A stretch of 25,517 nucleotides of DNA from an uncultured Acetatifactor sp. (GTDB lineage Bacteria; Bacillota; Clostridia; Lachnospirales; Lachnospiraceae), in the NCBI GenBank assembly GCA_910577185.1, contig CAJTLR010000056.1:1-25517 (forward strand), in the 5' to 3' direction. Made by a program: the position numbers and the translations under genes. Within the stretch, counting starts at the first letter, position 1, and each line of letters opens with the position of its first letter. Positions 8,106-15,042 of the stretch are shown one piece after another. The notes below the pieces were generated by a model. That model was given only the letters and a program-made list of their open reading frames with translations. It made no database searches and was not told where the DNA came from.

Positions 8106-9629
8106 ATGAAACACAAGAATCACGTAAAAACCTCAGTGCTGTTTCTGACAATGCTGTCACTATTTACCGTCTCCTGTGCGTCTCCCCTGTCTCCCGGAAA
8201 CGGCAGTTCCGGAAATGAGACTGCCCAGGAAGAATCGGCTCCCGCAGAAAGCTCCGGAACCAGGCGCAATCTGCTGAATGAAAATACGCCCTCTTCCCCC
8301 CTGGTCCAGGAGTACGGCAGTTTTGCCGAAGCCCACGAGGCCTTTGCCACCACGCTGGCCCGGGAAGAAAATGATGACGATCCCATTCCCGCACCTCCGG
8401 AAGGATTTTTTGACCTGGTGTACTACCCTTCCCAGGTGGGAGACCTGGCCGCCTATGTGTCCAGCGATCCGGGCGATGGCCAGAAACATCCTCTCATAAT
8501 CTGGGTTGTGGGCGGCTGGGGCAATGGCATTGATGATTTTCCCTGGGGATATCCCGAATGGGACAATGACCAGACCGGTTCTGCCTTCTGGCAGGCAGGC
8601 CTGCTGACCATGTATCCGTCTTTCCGCGGCGGCAACGGTAATCCCGGTCATTACGAAACACTGTATGGCGAAGTGGACGATATTATATCGGCTTATGAAT
8701 ACGCCGCTTCCCTGCCCTATGTGGATCCCCAGCGCATCTATCTGGGAGGTCACAGTACGGGCGCTACCAGGGCCCTGCTGGCCTCCGAACACACGGACAA
8801 GTTCCGGTCCGTTTTCTGTTTCGGCGCTGTGGACGAAATCAAATACCACAATAACTCCCAGTTTACCTTCGACACAGACAAGGATGAAGAATATGTCATG
8901 CGCTCCCCTGTCTACTGGCTGGACAATATCAAAAGCCCCACTTTCCTCATAGAAGGCAGCGAAGGGAATTCAGAAAATCTCAGGCGTATGGAGCAGGCTT
9001 CCCAGAATGACAAGATTCACTGCTATGTCATCGATGGCGCCGACCACTTCTCGGTACTGGCGCCGCTCACCAGACTGGCGGCAGAGAAAATCCTGGCAGA
9101 CACTGGCGCCGAGCCGAATATCTCCATCACCCAGGAAGAACTGGACAGCGCCATGGCCCAGGAGCCGGTGGTACCCATGCCCCTGATGACTACAAGGACT
9201 CTGGATGATTTGGGTGTCACATTCTCCTGCCCTTATCTGTGGGAGATTAACACCACTTCCGATGCTTCCCAGCTGGCAGTGTATTCCCGCTATGAAGGCG
9301 ACAATGCCTGGGATATGGCAGCGCTCTATATTGGCAGCTTTACCCCGGAGGGAAACGATTACCTGCAAAGTCTGGGAGAATATCTGACCCAGGAAGGGTA
9401 TGAGACCAGCGAACTGGAAATCGCCGGACAGCCTGCAGTCAGTGCCCTGGGCGCTATATTCAGCGATGAAGGGGAACACTTCTATCAGCACTACATCGCC
9501 CTTGTGCACGGTTCAGCCGGTATCGATTTTACTTTTGTAGTCCATGAAAGCTATCAGCAGGAAGCCGAGGCTTTATTCCAGGCCATAGTGGACAGCATTT
9601 CATTCGGGGAGTCAGATACCCCACAGTAA
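8106..9629 (+). CDS. Secreted lipoprotein with alpha/beta-hydrolase domain
   Basis: 507 residues from the ATG at 8106 (GGAAGG upstream). The N-terminus is a lipoprotein signal: basic start, hydrophobic core LFLTMLSLF and lipobox TVSC, so it is probably anchored to the outer face of the membrane. A Ser/Thr/Glu/Pro-rich linker follows. The hydrolase part shows an oxyanion-type IIWVVGGWGNG stretch, the nucleophile elbow GGHSTGATRA and a late GADHFSVLAP with the likely catalytic His, as in prolyl-oligopeptidase/esterase relatives. The last about 150 residues (from TRTLDDLGVTFSCP) are a separate beta-rich domain resembling PsbP-like or outer-surface folds; the assignment is weak. The substrate is unknown. 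It is a single-gene unit, with promoter at 8038 and terminator at 9649. Confidence 0.85.
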   Translation: MKHKNHVKTSVLFLTMLSLFTVSCASPLSPGNGSSGNETAQEESAPAESSGTRRNLLNENTPSSPLVQEYGSFAEAHEAFATTLAREENDDDPIPAPPEGFFDLVYYPSQVGDLAAYVSSDPGDGQKHPLIIWVVGGWGNGIDDFPWGYPEWDNDQTGSAFWQAGLLTMYPSFRGGNGNPGHYETLYGEVDDIISAYEYAASLPYVDPQRIYLGGHSTGATRALLASEHTDKFRSVFCFGAVDEIKYHNNSQFTFDTDKDEEYVMRSPVYWLDNIKSPTFLIEGSEGNSENLRRMEQASQNDKIHCYVIDGADHFSVLAPLTRLAAEKILADTGAEPNISITQEELDSAMAQEPVVPMPLMTTRTLDDLGVTFSCPYLWEINTTSDASQLAVYSRYEGDNAWDMAALYIGSFTPEGNDYLQSLGEYLTQEGYETSELEIAGQPAVSALGAIFSDEGEHFYQHYIALVHGSAGIDFTFVVHESYQQEAEALFQAIVDSISFGESDTPQ

Positions 9630-9648
9630 GCTGCAGAAATGACGTATA

Positions 9649-9688
9649 GGGCGGGAACCCGGTTCTACCAGATTCCCGCCCTGTTTCT
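9649..9688 (+). terminator. Intrinsic terminator of the lipoprotein hydrolase
   Basis: GGGCGGGAA (9649-9657) pairs perfectly with TTCCCGCCC (9673-9681), followed by TGTTTCTT. It starts 20 bp after the stop codon. Confidence 0.85.
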
Positions 9689-9699
9689 TGAAGGGGCCG

Positions 9700-9828
9700 G
9701 TTATGATTCCATGCCCTGATCTGCCAAGAATTCTGCAGGCGTAAGATTACTGCACCACCCTGACAGTGACGTACTATGGGAATCATTTTCTCTGTAAACG
9801 GATACATAACCGCTCTTTGCATAGTCAT
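9700..9828 (-). pseudogene. Possible remnant of the gene downstream of the peptide maturase
   Basis: The frame opens with an ATG at 9828 that overlaps the stop of the broken maturase (TGATGACTATG), the usual coupling in such operons. It reads MYPFTEKMIPIVRHCQGG before losing any recognisable character. The start resembles what I remember of the clostridial 'peptide maturation system' proteins encoded after CcpM-type radical SAM genes (TIGR04066-like), but that is from memory of the family and is not proven. The rest of the protein is absent, and the frame then runs antisense through the terminator and hydrolase gene. Confidence 0.3.
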
Positions 9829-10645
9829 CAGCCCCTTTCTTTCCTGCCCTTATCAAGTTCACGCAACAATATAATCTTTCTTAAATTTACTTCAGTACTA
9901 TTTCTGACCCGTTCACAATAAGTCAGCCTCTGCTTACCTGACAAAACGCCATCACTGTCTGCATACTTCACACAAAGAGTGCAATCCATGGATGCCCAGC
10001 AATTTTTACATGACTCAGCAGTCATCTGACATATATTAAGCATCTTATCAATCTTTTCAAGATCAAATCCTTCTTCCAGATTTCCGATCTGCATGACACT
10101 GGATTTCTCACTAACCCGGAAAAAATATCTTCCGCGTAACTTACTACTGGCTGAATCAGGTCAAACGCCAGCATCGGTTCTCCTCCGTAGAAACCAATAT
10201 TGATCCTAGGACTATCCACAGAATGCTCTGCCAGAAAGTCGACTGCCTTCAGCGCTGTCTCCAGCGTCATTTTTTTATTTGAATGGGATCTCTGCTTTTC
10301 GTTATGTACATCAGAATAGATACAGTAGGAACACCTCAGATTACAGTTCTGTGTCACCTGCAATGTAATTGTATGCATTCCCCGCTCCAGTTTATATTTC
10401 AATAACTCTGTGGCCGGATGTTGCAATGTACTCATTTTATGAGACGAAAGATAACCCTCCTCTCTCAGCCGGTTATACTCCGAGCAAATTGCTTCATCCG
10501 TGACCTCCCGTTCTGTACCAGAAATCAGATCCTGTAAAAAGGAATACAACCCTCTGCTTATCCTTAAAATATTATCTTTATTCACATCATATACATAACA
10601 TTCCCCAAAATAATCGATCAGCTTAATAAAAGGCACTTTCTCCAT
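9828..10645 (-). pseudogene. Radical SAM peptide maturase with internal deletion
   Basis: The first piece (10645 to about 10128) begins MEKVPFIKLIDYFG behind AGGTGGGG. It has a peptide-recognition-like N-terminal region, then the radical SAM cluster motif CNLRCSYC (CX3CX2C) and FYGGEPML. The second piece, in another frame (about 10118-9828), reads RVSEKSSVMQIGNLEEGFD and then a SPASM-type cysteine cluster, CKNCWASMDCTLC. Full-length Cys-rich-peptide maturases (CcpM-like) are about 430-460 residues; here only about 270 codons remain. The junction lies in or near the A-run at 10120-10125. The middle of the barrel is missing and the frame is shifted, so the protein cannot be active. No Cys-rich precursor peptide was found nearby. 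Confidence 0.75.
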
Positions 10646-10704
10646 ACTCTACCCCACCTGCTCTTTTTCTTAATGTGTCAGACACTTTTCTCATTGTAAT
10701 CCCT

Positions 10705-10720
10705 GACAACATACATTGTC
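10705..10720 (-). promoter_or_regulatory. Inverted repeat in the promoter zone of the maturase remnant
   Basis: GACAA (10705-10709) and TTGTC (10716-10720) form a palindrome with a 6-nt centre. On the minus strand it overlaps a weak promoter pattern (TCGACA, 18 bp, TACAAT) about 60 bp before the ATG at 10645. It may be an operator of the former peptide cluster. Confidence 0.35.
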
Positions 10721-11040
10721 GAGAATTTTAAGACATTTTGTAGTTAAACTTTATAAATTTTTGAATTATACGAAATTTTCGCATGATCCAGTCATAAAAC
10801 AGCATGCTGTCATTTATCTGAATCCACTGAATTTTTAAGTATAGATACCCATTAAAAAATAGTCCTGAATAAATGCAGATTGGACATCCCCTCCTCCAAA
10901 TACCAAAACCTCTTGTTGCGTGCGGAAAGGAAAGTGATATCAACATGATAAAAGTGGATAGTCACGAAGTGCCAAAGAGAATTAACCAAGCAGACAGTCA
11001 GCCATAAAGAATCAAGTAGAAAAAATACCCCTCTCCCCTG

Positions 11041-11185
11041 CGCGGACCGTGCGCCGCTCTAGCGGCAAACTTCCAGGTGAGAAGAGTCGCACTTTGTGTA
11101 CGGGGCTGCGCAATCAAGTAGGGGAACGTCCTTCTCCACTACTCGCCGCGCAGGGCGCGTGCAGCTTTCGCTGCTAATTTCCTTA
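11041..11185. other. GC-rich, heavily structured gene-free stretch
   Basis: The gap 10646-11315 (about 670 bp) has no gene I can support. Within it, 11041-11185 is dense in inverted repeats when read on the minus strand: GCAGC-gaaa-GCTGC; CTGCGC...GCGCAG enclosing GTAG...CTAC; and GCCGC-taga-GCGGC. A GTGCGACTC motif lies between the last two. The words CTACTTGATT occur twice, about 80 bp apart. The stretch could be a structured RNA, a mobile-element end or an intron relic; I could not identify it. The part 10720-11040 is AT-rich and shows nothing. Confidence 0.4.
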
Positions 11186-11199
11186 CACACACCTGCGCA

Positions 11200-11231
11200 T
11201 AAAGAAGAACCGGGCAAACAGTGATGCCCGG
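11200..11231 (-). terminator. Likely terminator of the AraC-type gene
   Basis: On the minus strand CCGGGC (11231-11226) and GCCCGG (11215-11210) enclose 10 nt and are followed by TTCTTCTTT. It lies about 85 bp after the AraC-type stop codon. A second inverted repeat (CCGGACAAG/CTTGTCCGG, 11245-11282) stands between, without a T-run in the right direction. Confidence 0.6.
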
Positions 11232-11315
11232 CCCAGACCTGCTGCCGGACAAGAATAACGGCATTGGAAAACCCTTGTCCGGCAAAAATTATTTTATATT
11301 TTCCATGCCAAAGTC

Positions 11316-12821
11316 TCACAGGGCCTTGCACAGATTATCCACTTCTCCTGCCAGAAACCGGACCGGACCGCCGTATTCACCCAGCTTTTCGGCCTGCTTC
11401 ATCAGTTCTTCCCATATCTCCTGCAGGATATCTTTGATTTCTCCGGCGGCGCTGTTCCCGCAGGCCCCATACGCCAGCTGGATCATGCCGTCAAATTTCC
11501 CGCAGACATGGTCAAAATCACTCTTCTGTTCTTCATCCGAAAGCTTCCCCAGCTTCTGGATCTCGCCCCTGAGATAAAACAGCAGGATATTTCCCTGGAA
11601 CGCAATATCGCTGTACCGTTTTTCTACAGTCTGTTCCACGATAATCCCTTTCTCCTGTCCCGCCAGCTCCCCGGCCATATCCTCGGACAGATCCCGGAAC
11701 CATTCAGCAGCGGCCTCCAACTGTACTTTCCATTCCGTAAGGCCTTCAAACAGCGGTTTGTGGGAGGGCGTGCGGAAAATTTCGGATTCGGACGCAAAAA
11801 TGATAATATCCAGACGCAATATCAGTCCTTCCAGAAAGTCTGCCGTCATATCCTTTACGGAAACGGCCGATAATTCTTCCGTGATTCTCCGGACTTCATC
11901 CACAATATAACCATAAGGAAATTCCGGTTCCTGGGAGAGGGTTTCGACGGCGGCCCTGCCCATCGCCACGGCTTTCTGCAGATTTTCCTCTGCGTTTTTC
12001 CTTATGTCCCGGAAAATCAGGTCTGCAAGTTCATTGAACAATGCCACTATTTTGCCCGATTTCATCCGGGCGCTCCCTGCCAGCTGCCCATACTGCCGGC
12101 ATAAAGGTTCATAGGACATGCGATGTTCTTTTTTCGCCCTTGACATCATCAGTTTTGCCTGGAATGCCGTGAGATCCAATTGAAAAGCCGCATCTTCTAT
12201 GGCTTTTATGATCACAAATCGCACCGAAATTTTGTCGGGACAGCCGCCAATATGCGTGATAGCGTCAAGGTTTTCCGTCAGTTCATCCGCCATAATCTCG
12301 GTCCTGGCCGCAATAAAGTTCCAGAACGGGCCATAGACGGCTGCCGTCTCCGGATCAATGTCCTTTTGTCTTCTTGTTTCTGCCGCAGTTTCCCTTGCCT
12401 TTGCAATCAGGCCGTTCAGCTCCCGGATCATCTCTTCCGCTGCATTTGAATTTGTCATAATATCCCTCTCCTTTCGTTTTCCGGGAGACCTGACGGATAA
12501 ATGATACTTCCTGTATTCCGTGGGAGTGATCCCCATATAGGCCTTAAAACTGCGGGTGAATCCCTCATGGGAGTCAAATCCATACCTCAGCGCAATGGCA
12601 AGAATGCTCTCCCGGTTTCCTGCAAGTTCCTCAGCCGCAAGGGCCATTCTGCGCGCGTTCACATATTTCATGACGCTCTCTCCCATAATCTCCCGGAACA
12701 GCCGCTGATAGTGGTACTTTGAAAAATGAATACTTTCCGCAAGCCTCTCCACTGTCAGCTTCTCCTGTATCCGTTCTTCGATCAGATCAAGGGAACGGAA
12801 TATCGGAATCTCTTTACCCAT
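11316..12821 (-). CDS. AraC-type HTH protein with long unknown C-terminal domain
   Basis: 501 residues from the ATG at 12821 (GGGGG 5 nt upstream; an ATG at 12833 has no ribosome binding site). Residues about 8-105 are a double helix-turn-helix of the AraC/XylS type: LTVERLAESIHFSKYHYQRL in the first motif and IALRYGFDSHEGFTRSFKAY with GITPTEYRK in the second. Placing the DNA-binding domain at the N-terminus recalls SoxS/Rob-like proteins with a C-terminal sensor. The remaining about 380 residues are almost all helical, acidic and unfamiliar. An excellent ribosome binding site (AAAGGAGAGG) stands 6 nt before an in-frame ATG at 12458 (MTNSNAAEEM), exactly at the domain border, so the C-terminal domain may also be made alone. 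Confidence 0.8.
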   Translation of the reverse strand: MGKEIPIFRSLDLIEERIQEKLTVERLAESIHFSKYHYQRLFREIMGESVMKYVNARRMALAAEELAGNRESILAIALRYGFDSHEGFTRSFKAYMGITPTEYRKYHLSVRSPGKRKERDIMTNSNAAEEMIRELNGLIAKARETAAETRRQKDIDPETAAVYGPFWNFIAARTEIMADELTENLDAITHIGGCPDKISVRFVIIKAIEDAAFQLDLTAFQAKLMMSRAKKEHRMSYEPLCRQYGQLAGSARMKSGKIVALFNELADLIFRDIRKNAEENLQKAVAMGRAAVETLSQEPEFPYGYIVDEVRRITEELSAVSVKDMTADFLEGLILRLDIIIFASESEIFRTPSHKPLFEGLTEWKVQLEAAAEWFRDLSEDMAGELAGQEKGIIVEQTVEKRYSDIAFQGNILLFYLRGEIQKLGKLSDEEQKSDFDHVCGKFDGMIQLAYGACGNSAAGEIKDILQEIWEELMKQAEKLGEYGGPVRFLAGEVDNLCKAL

Positions 12822-13051
12822 GTTTTCCCCCATTTCTGCGCTGCTTCACAGAATATGCCAATGTTTCGTGCATGACGAATCTGTGAGCCTTACCGCGGTT
12901 TTGCAGCGCGCAAACACAAATACTGTCCCGGCTGGCCGGCCAACCGGTAACATGAGTGTATCATGACTTCATTCTTTTTTCTTGACCTGAAATGCCGTCT
13001 TCAAAACCGATGATAAGAGTATGGGAATTGAACCGGAAAAATTTGTAAGGG

Positions 13052-13585
13052 TCAACGTAATGCGGTGTTCCAGTTCAGCAGCAAGGGACTGTCGGCCGCA
13101 TTCTTAAACTGCAGGTATGCCGCCTCGAAGGGCTCCCTCTCTTTCACATTGGATCCCCCTGCCGCCCCTTCTATATATGCCTGGAAATATTCTTCCCAGG
13201 AAGAGTAAAGCCGCTGAATCTGCTCTGCCGCCATGGCCGCGTACCGTATGGATTCTTCCCTGGTAAAATAACCCGCGATAAACATTCTGCCGCACATATT
13301 GCAGGCACATGCATAATCAAAAGCTATGTTCTCCGGTCCGGCATTTTTCAACAGATATTCCACCATCTCCACACCGCTGTCATGGTCTTTGATCATCCAG
13401 TCCTGCCGCAGCACCCTGGCAATCATCTTTGCGTTGGATTTTGTTTTCTCATATCCTCCAAGATACCGGTAACTTCCCCCGCAGTATTCCGACCAGACCG
13501 CATAGGTGCCCGCAATCCATCTCTCCGCGTCACTGACCGGCAATGTGGCGCCTGCTTCCTCTTTATTTCCGCCGAATAATCCCAT
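13052..13585 (-). CDS. DUF1266-type protein
   Basis: 177 residues from the ATG at 13585, which has GGAGG 5 nt upstream (earlier in-frame ATGs lack this). After a short N-terminus MGLFGGNKEEAG comes SDAERWIAGTYAVW. The C-terminal half, with NIAFDYACACNMCGRMFIAG, then TREES, then SWEEYFQAYIEG, follows the pattern of DUF1266 proteins (AFD.. N-terminal helix, GY..EE, W.E...Y..G). The function of that family is unknown. It has no signal peptide or membrane segment. It lies between the AraC-type gene and the EamA transporter on the same strand, with gaps of 230 and 192 bp, so it is probably expressed alone. Confidence 0.72.
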   Translation of the reverse strand: MGLFGGNKEEAGATLPVSDAERWIAGTYAVWSEYCGGSYRYLGGYEKTKSNAKMIARVLRQDWMIKDHDSGVEMVEYLLKNAGPENIAFDYACACNMCGRMFIAGYFTREESIRYAAMAAEQIQRLYSSWEEYFQAYIEGAAGGSNVKEREPFEAAYLQFKNAADSPLLLNWNTALR

Positions 13586-13777
13586 TTTTTCCTCCATTCT
13601 GCCATCCGCACAAGACGGCATTCTGCGTAATTTTATATGGTATGGAACCACATCCTCTTTTCCCCGGCGCTTTCCCCCAACCACCTTTTGGATAAAACCG
13701 GAAATTCCAGATCACATGCATGGCCCGTTGGGAACAGATGTTCCATATCTCCGGATAACGGTTCCCTGCCCTTCATT

Positions 13778-14644
13778 TCAGGACCACAAAGCCATTGCCA
13801 CCGTACCCAGTATCATCAGAAGCAGACCGGTGAACGCTTTTCTGCTCAGCTTTTCCGAAAAAACCACATAGGAAAATAATACCGTCACCACTATGCTCAG
13901 TTTATCCACCGGCACTACCACACTGACAATGCCATTCTGTATGGCATAGTAATAGCACAGCCAGGAAGCTCCTGTGGCAAAGCCCGACAAGATAATAAAC
14001 ATCAGTTCTTTTCCGTCTATCTTCCCTGCCTGGGACTGCTTTCCTTTCATAAAGACAATGAGCCACGCCATCACAAGCACCACCGCCGTGCGGATTGCCG
14101 TGCCCAGATTGGACTCCACTCCGGAAATACCCACTTTGGCAAGTATGGAGGTCAGTGCGGCAAACAGAGCACTGAAAACCGCATACGGCATCCATCCCTT
14201 GTCTTTTTCCGCAGCCTGTTCCTGCTTCTTTTCCACCATCAGGTAAATCCCGGCCCCCAGAACCGCCGTACTAATCAGTTTCACGGCCAGATGCTCCGTC
14301 TCCCCGAAAAGAACCACCGCCAGCAGGACCGTGAGCACTGTGCTTGACTTGTCGATGGGCACCACCTTGTTCACATCCCCCATGGACAATGCCTTGAAAT
14401 AACAAATCCAGGATGCCCCTGTGGCCAGGCCGGACAAAACCAAAAAACACAGTGACTTAGGGGATATGTCCCTGACCGTTCCCGCCGACCCTGCCACAAA
14501 TACCATGACCCAGGAAAATAAAAACACCACCACGGTCCTCACCGCTGTCGCCACATCCGAGTCTGTCTTTCTGATACCGCATTTCGCAAGAACAGATGTG
14601 ACTCCCGCAAAAAATGCTGATAATACTGCCATAATCATCCACAT
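13778..14644 (-). CDS. EamA/DMT family transporter
   Basis: 288 residues and about ten membrane helices made of two repeats. Each repeat carries the EamA hallmarks: SSVLAKCGI-type opening (VTSVLAKCGI; LTSILAKVGI), LSGLATGASWICYFKAL and LSGFATGASWLCYYYAI, then VVPIDKSSTVLTVLL and VVPVDKLSIVVTVLF. Such proteins export metabolites or amino acids across the cytoplasmic membrane; the substrate is not known. The start at 14644 (MWMIMAVLSAFF) is set by GGGGG 8 nt upstream. A longer frame from 14704 would run into the upstream repeat array and lacks a ribosome binding site. The leader contains three tandem 71-bp repeats, suggesting unusual regulation. Confidence 0.92.
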   Translation of the reverse strand: MWMIMAVLSAFFAGVTSVLAKCGIRKTDSDVATAVRTVVVFLFSWVMVFVAGSAGTVRDISPKSLCFLVLSGLATGASWICYFKALSMGDVNKVVPIDKSSTVLTVLLAVVLFGETEHLAVKLISTAVLGAGIYLMVEKKQEQAAEKDKGWMPYAVFSALFAALTSILAKVGISGVESNLGTAIRTAVVLVMAWLIVFMKGKQSQAGKIDGKELMFIILSGFATGASWLCYYYAIQNGIVSVVVPVDKLSIVVTVLFSYVVFSEKLSRKAFTGLLLMILGTVAMALWS

Positions 14645-14666
14645 AACACTGTCCCCCAGCCATTCT

Positions 14667-14873
14667 GTGCGCATCATCGCACATGGAATCAAAAGTCGAA
14701 ACAACGACTTTCTGTTTCGATATTATACCATATTTATGTGCGCATCATCGCACATGGAATCAAAAGCCGAAACAATGTCTTTTTGTTTCGATATTATACC
14801 ATATTTATGTACGCATCAGCGCACATGGAATCAAAAGTCGAAACAACGACTTTCTGTTTCGATATTATAGCAT
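14667..14873. repeat. Three tandem 71-bp repeats upstream of the EamA gene
   Basis: Copies start at 14667, 14738 and 14809, a period of exactly 71 bp; the last is cut short near 14873. Each has a GTGCG...CGCAC-like small palindrome, then GGAATCAAAAG, an inverted repeat CGAAACA...TGTTTCG, and TATTATA. In copies 1 and 3 an alternative stem AAAGTCG/CGACTTT competes with the CGAAACA/TGTTTCG stem. In copy 2 the first stem is lost but the second is kept and slightly longer (CGAAACAA/TTGTTTCG). The array ends 23 bp before the EamA start codon, so it lies in its promoter or leader. Confidence 0.9.
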
Positions 14874-14922
14874 AGTCCCCAGATAATGCATAGGGTGTAT
14901 GGGAGAAAAAGGTACGGCTGAA

Positions 14923-14949
14923 AGGCCATGGCATAGAAAACCATGGCCT
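14923..14949 (-). terminator. Likely terminator of the sensor kinase operon
   Basis: AGGCCATGG (14923-14931) and CCATGGCCT (14941-14949) form a perfect 9-bp stem with a 9-nt loop, about 95 bp after the kinase stop codon. On the minus strand only a short T-run (TTTCAG) follows, so termination strength is uncertain. Confidence 0.55.
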
Positions 14950-15042
14950 CTCCTCCGGCACCTCCAATATAGGTAACCGGATCTTTTGACAGCAGGCACT
15001 GCCCCGGGACCGGAATGGGGAACCGTCCTGGTGAAAACTCAT

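Noticed and set aside
9828..10645. The radical SAM gene as the sulfatase maturase (anSME)
   Set aside because: Its N-terminus and SPASM spacing look like peptide maturases of the CcpM type, and the gene is broken; the intact sulfatase must depend on an enzyme elsewhere.
10728..10946. Frame that could be a RiPP precursor near the maturase remnant
   Set aside because: It is not Cys-rich, has no recognisable leader, and lies in an AT-rich stretch where open frames arise easily.
10945..11007. Short plus-strand frame after GGAAAGGAAAG (MIKVDSHEVPKRI...)
   Set aside because: Fewer than 25 codons, no known family and no partner gene; not enough to call it a gene.
14421..14870. Long plus-strand frame through the EamA start and the repeats
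   Set aside because: It is antisense to the transporter and then a translated 71-bp repeat; no start signal.
14667..14873. CRISPR array
   Set aside because: Three units of 71 bp follow each other without unique spacers, so this is a tandem repeat and not repeat-spacer structure.
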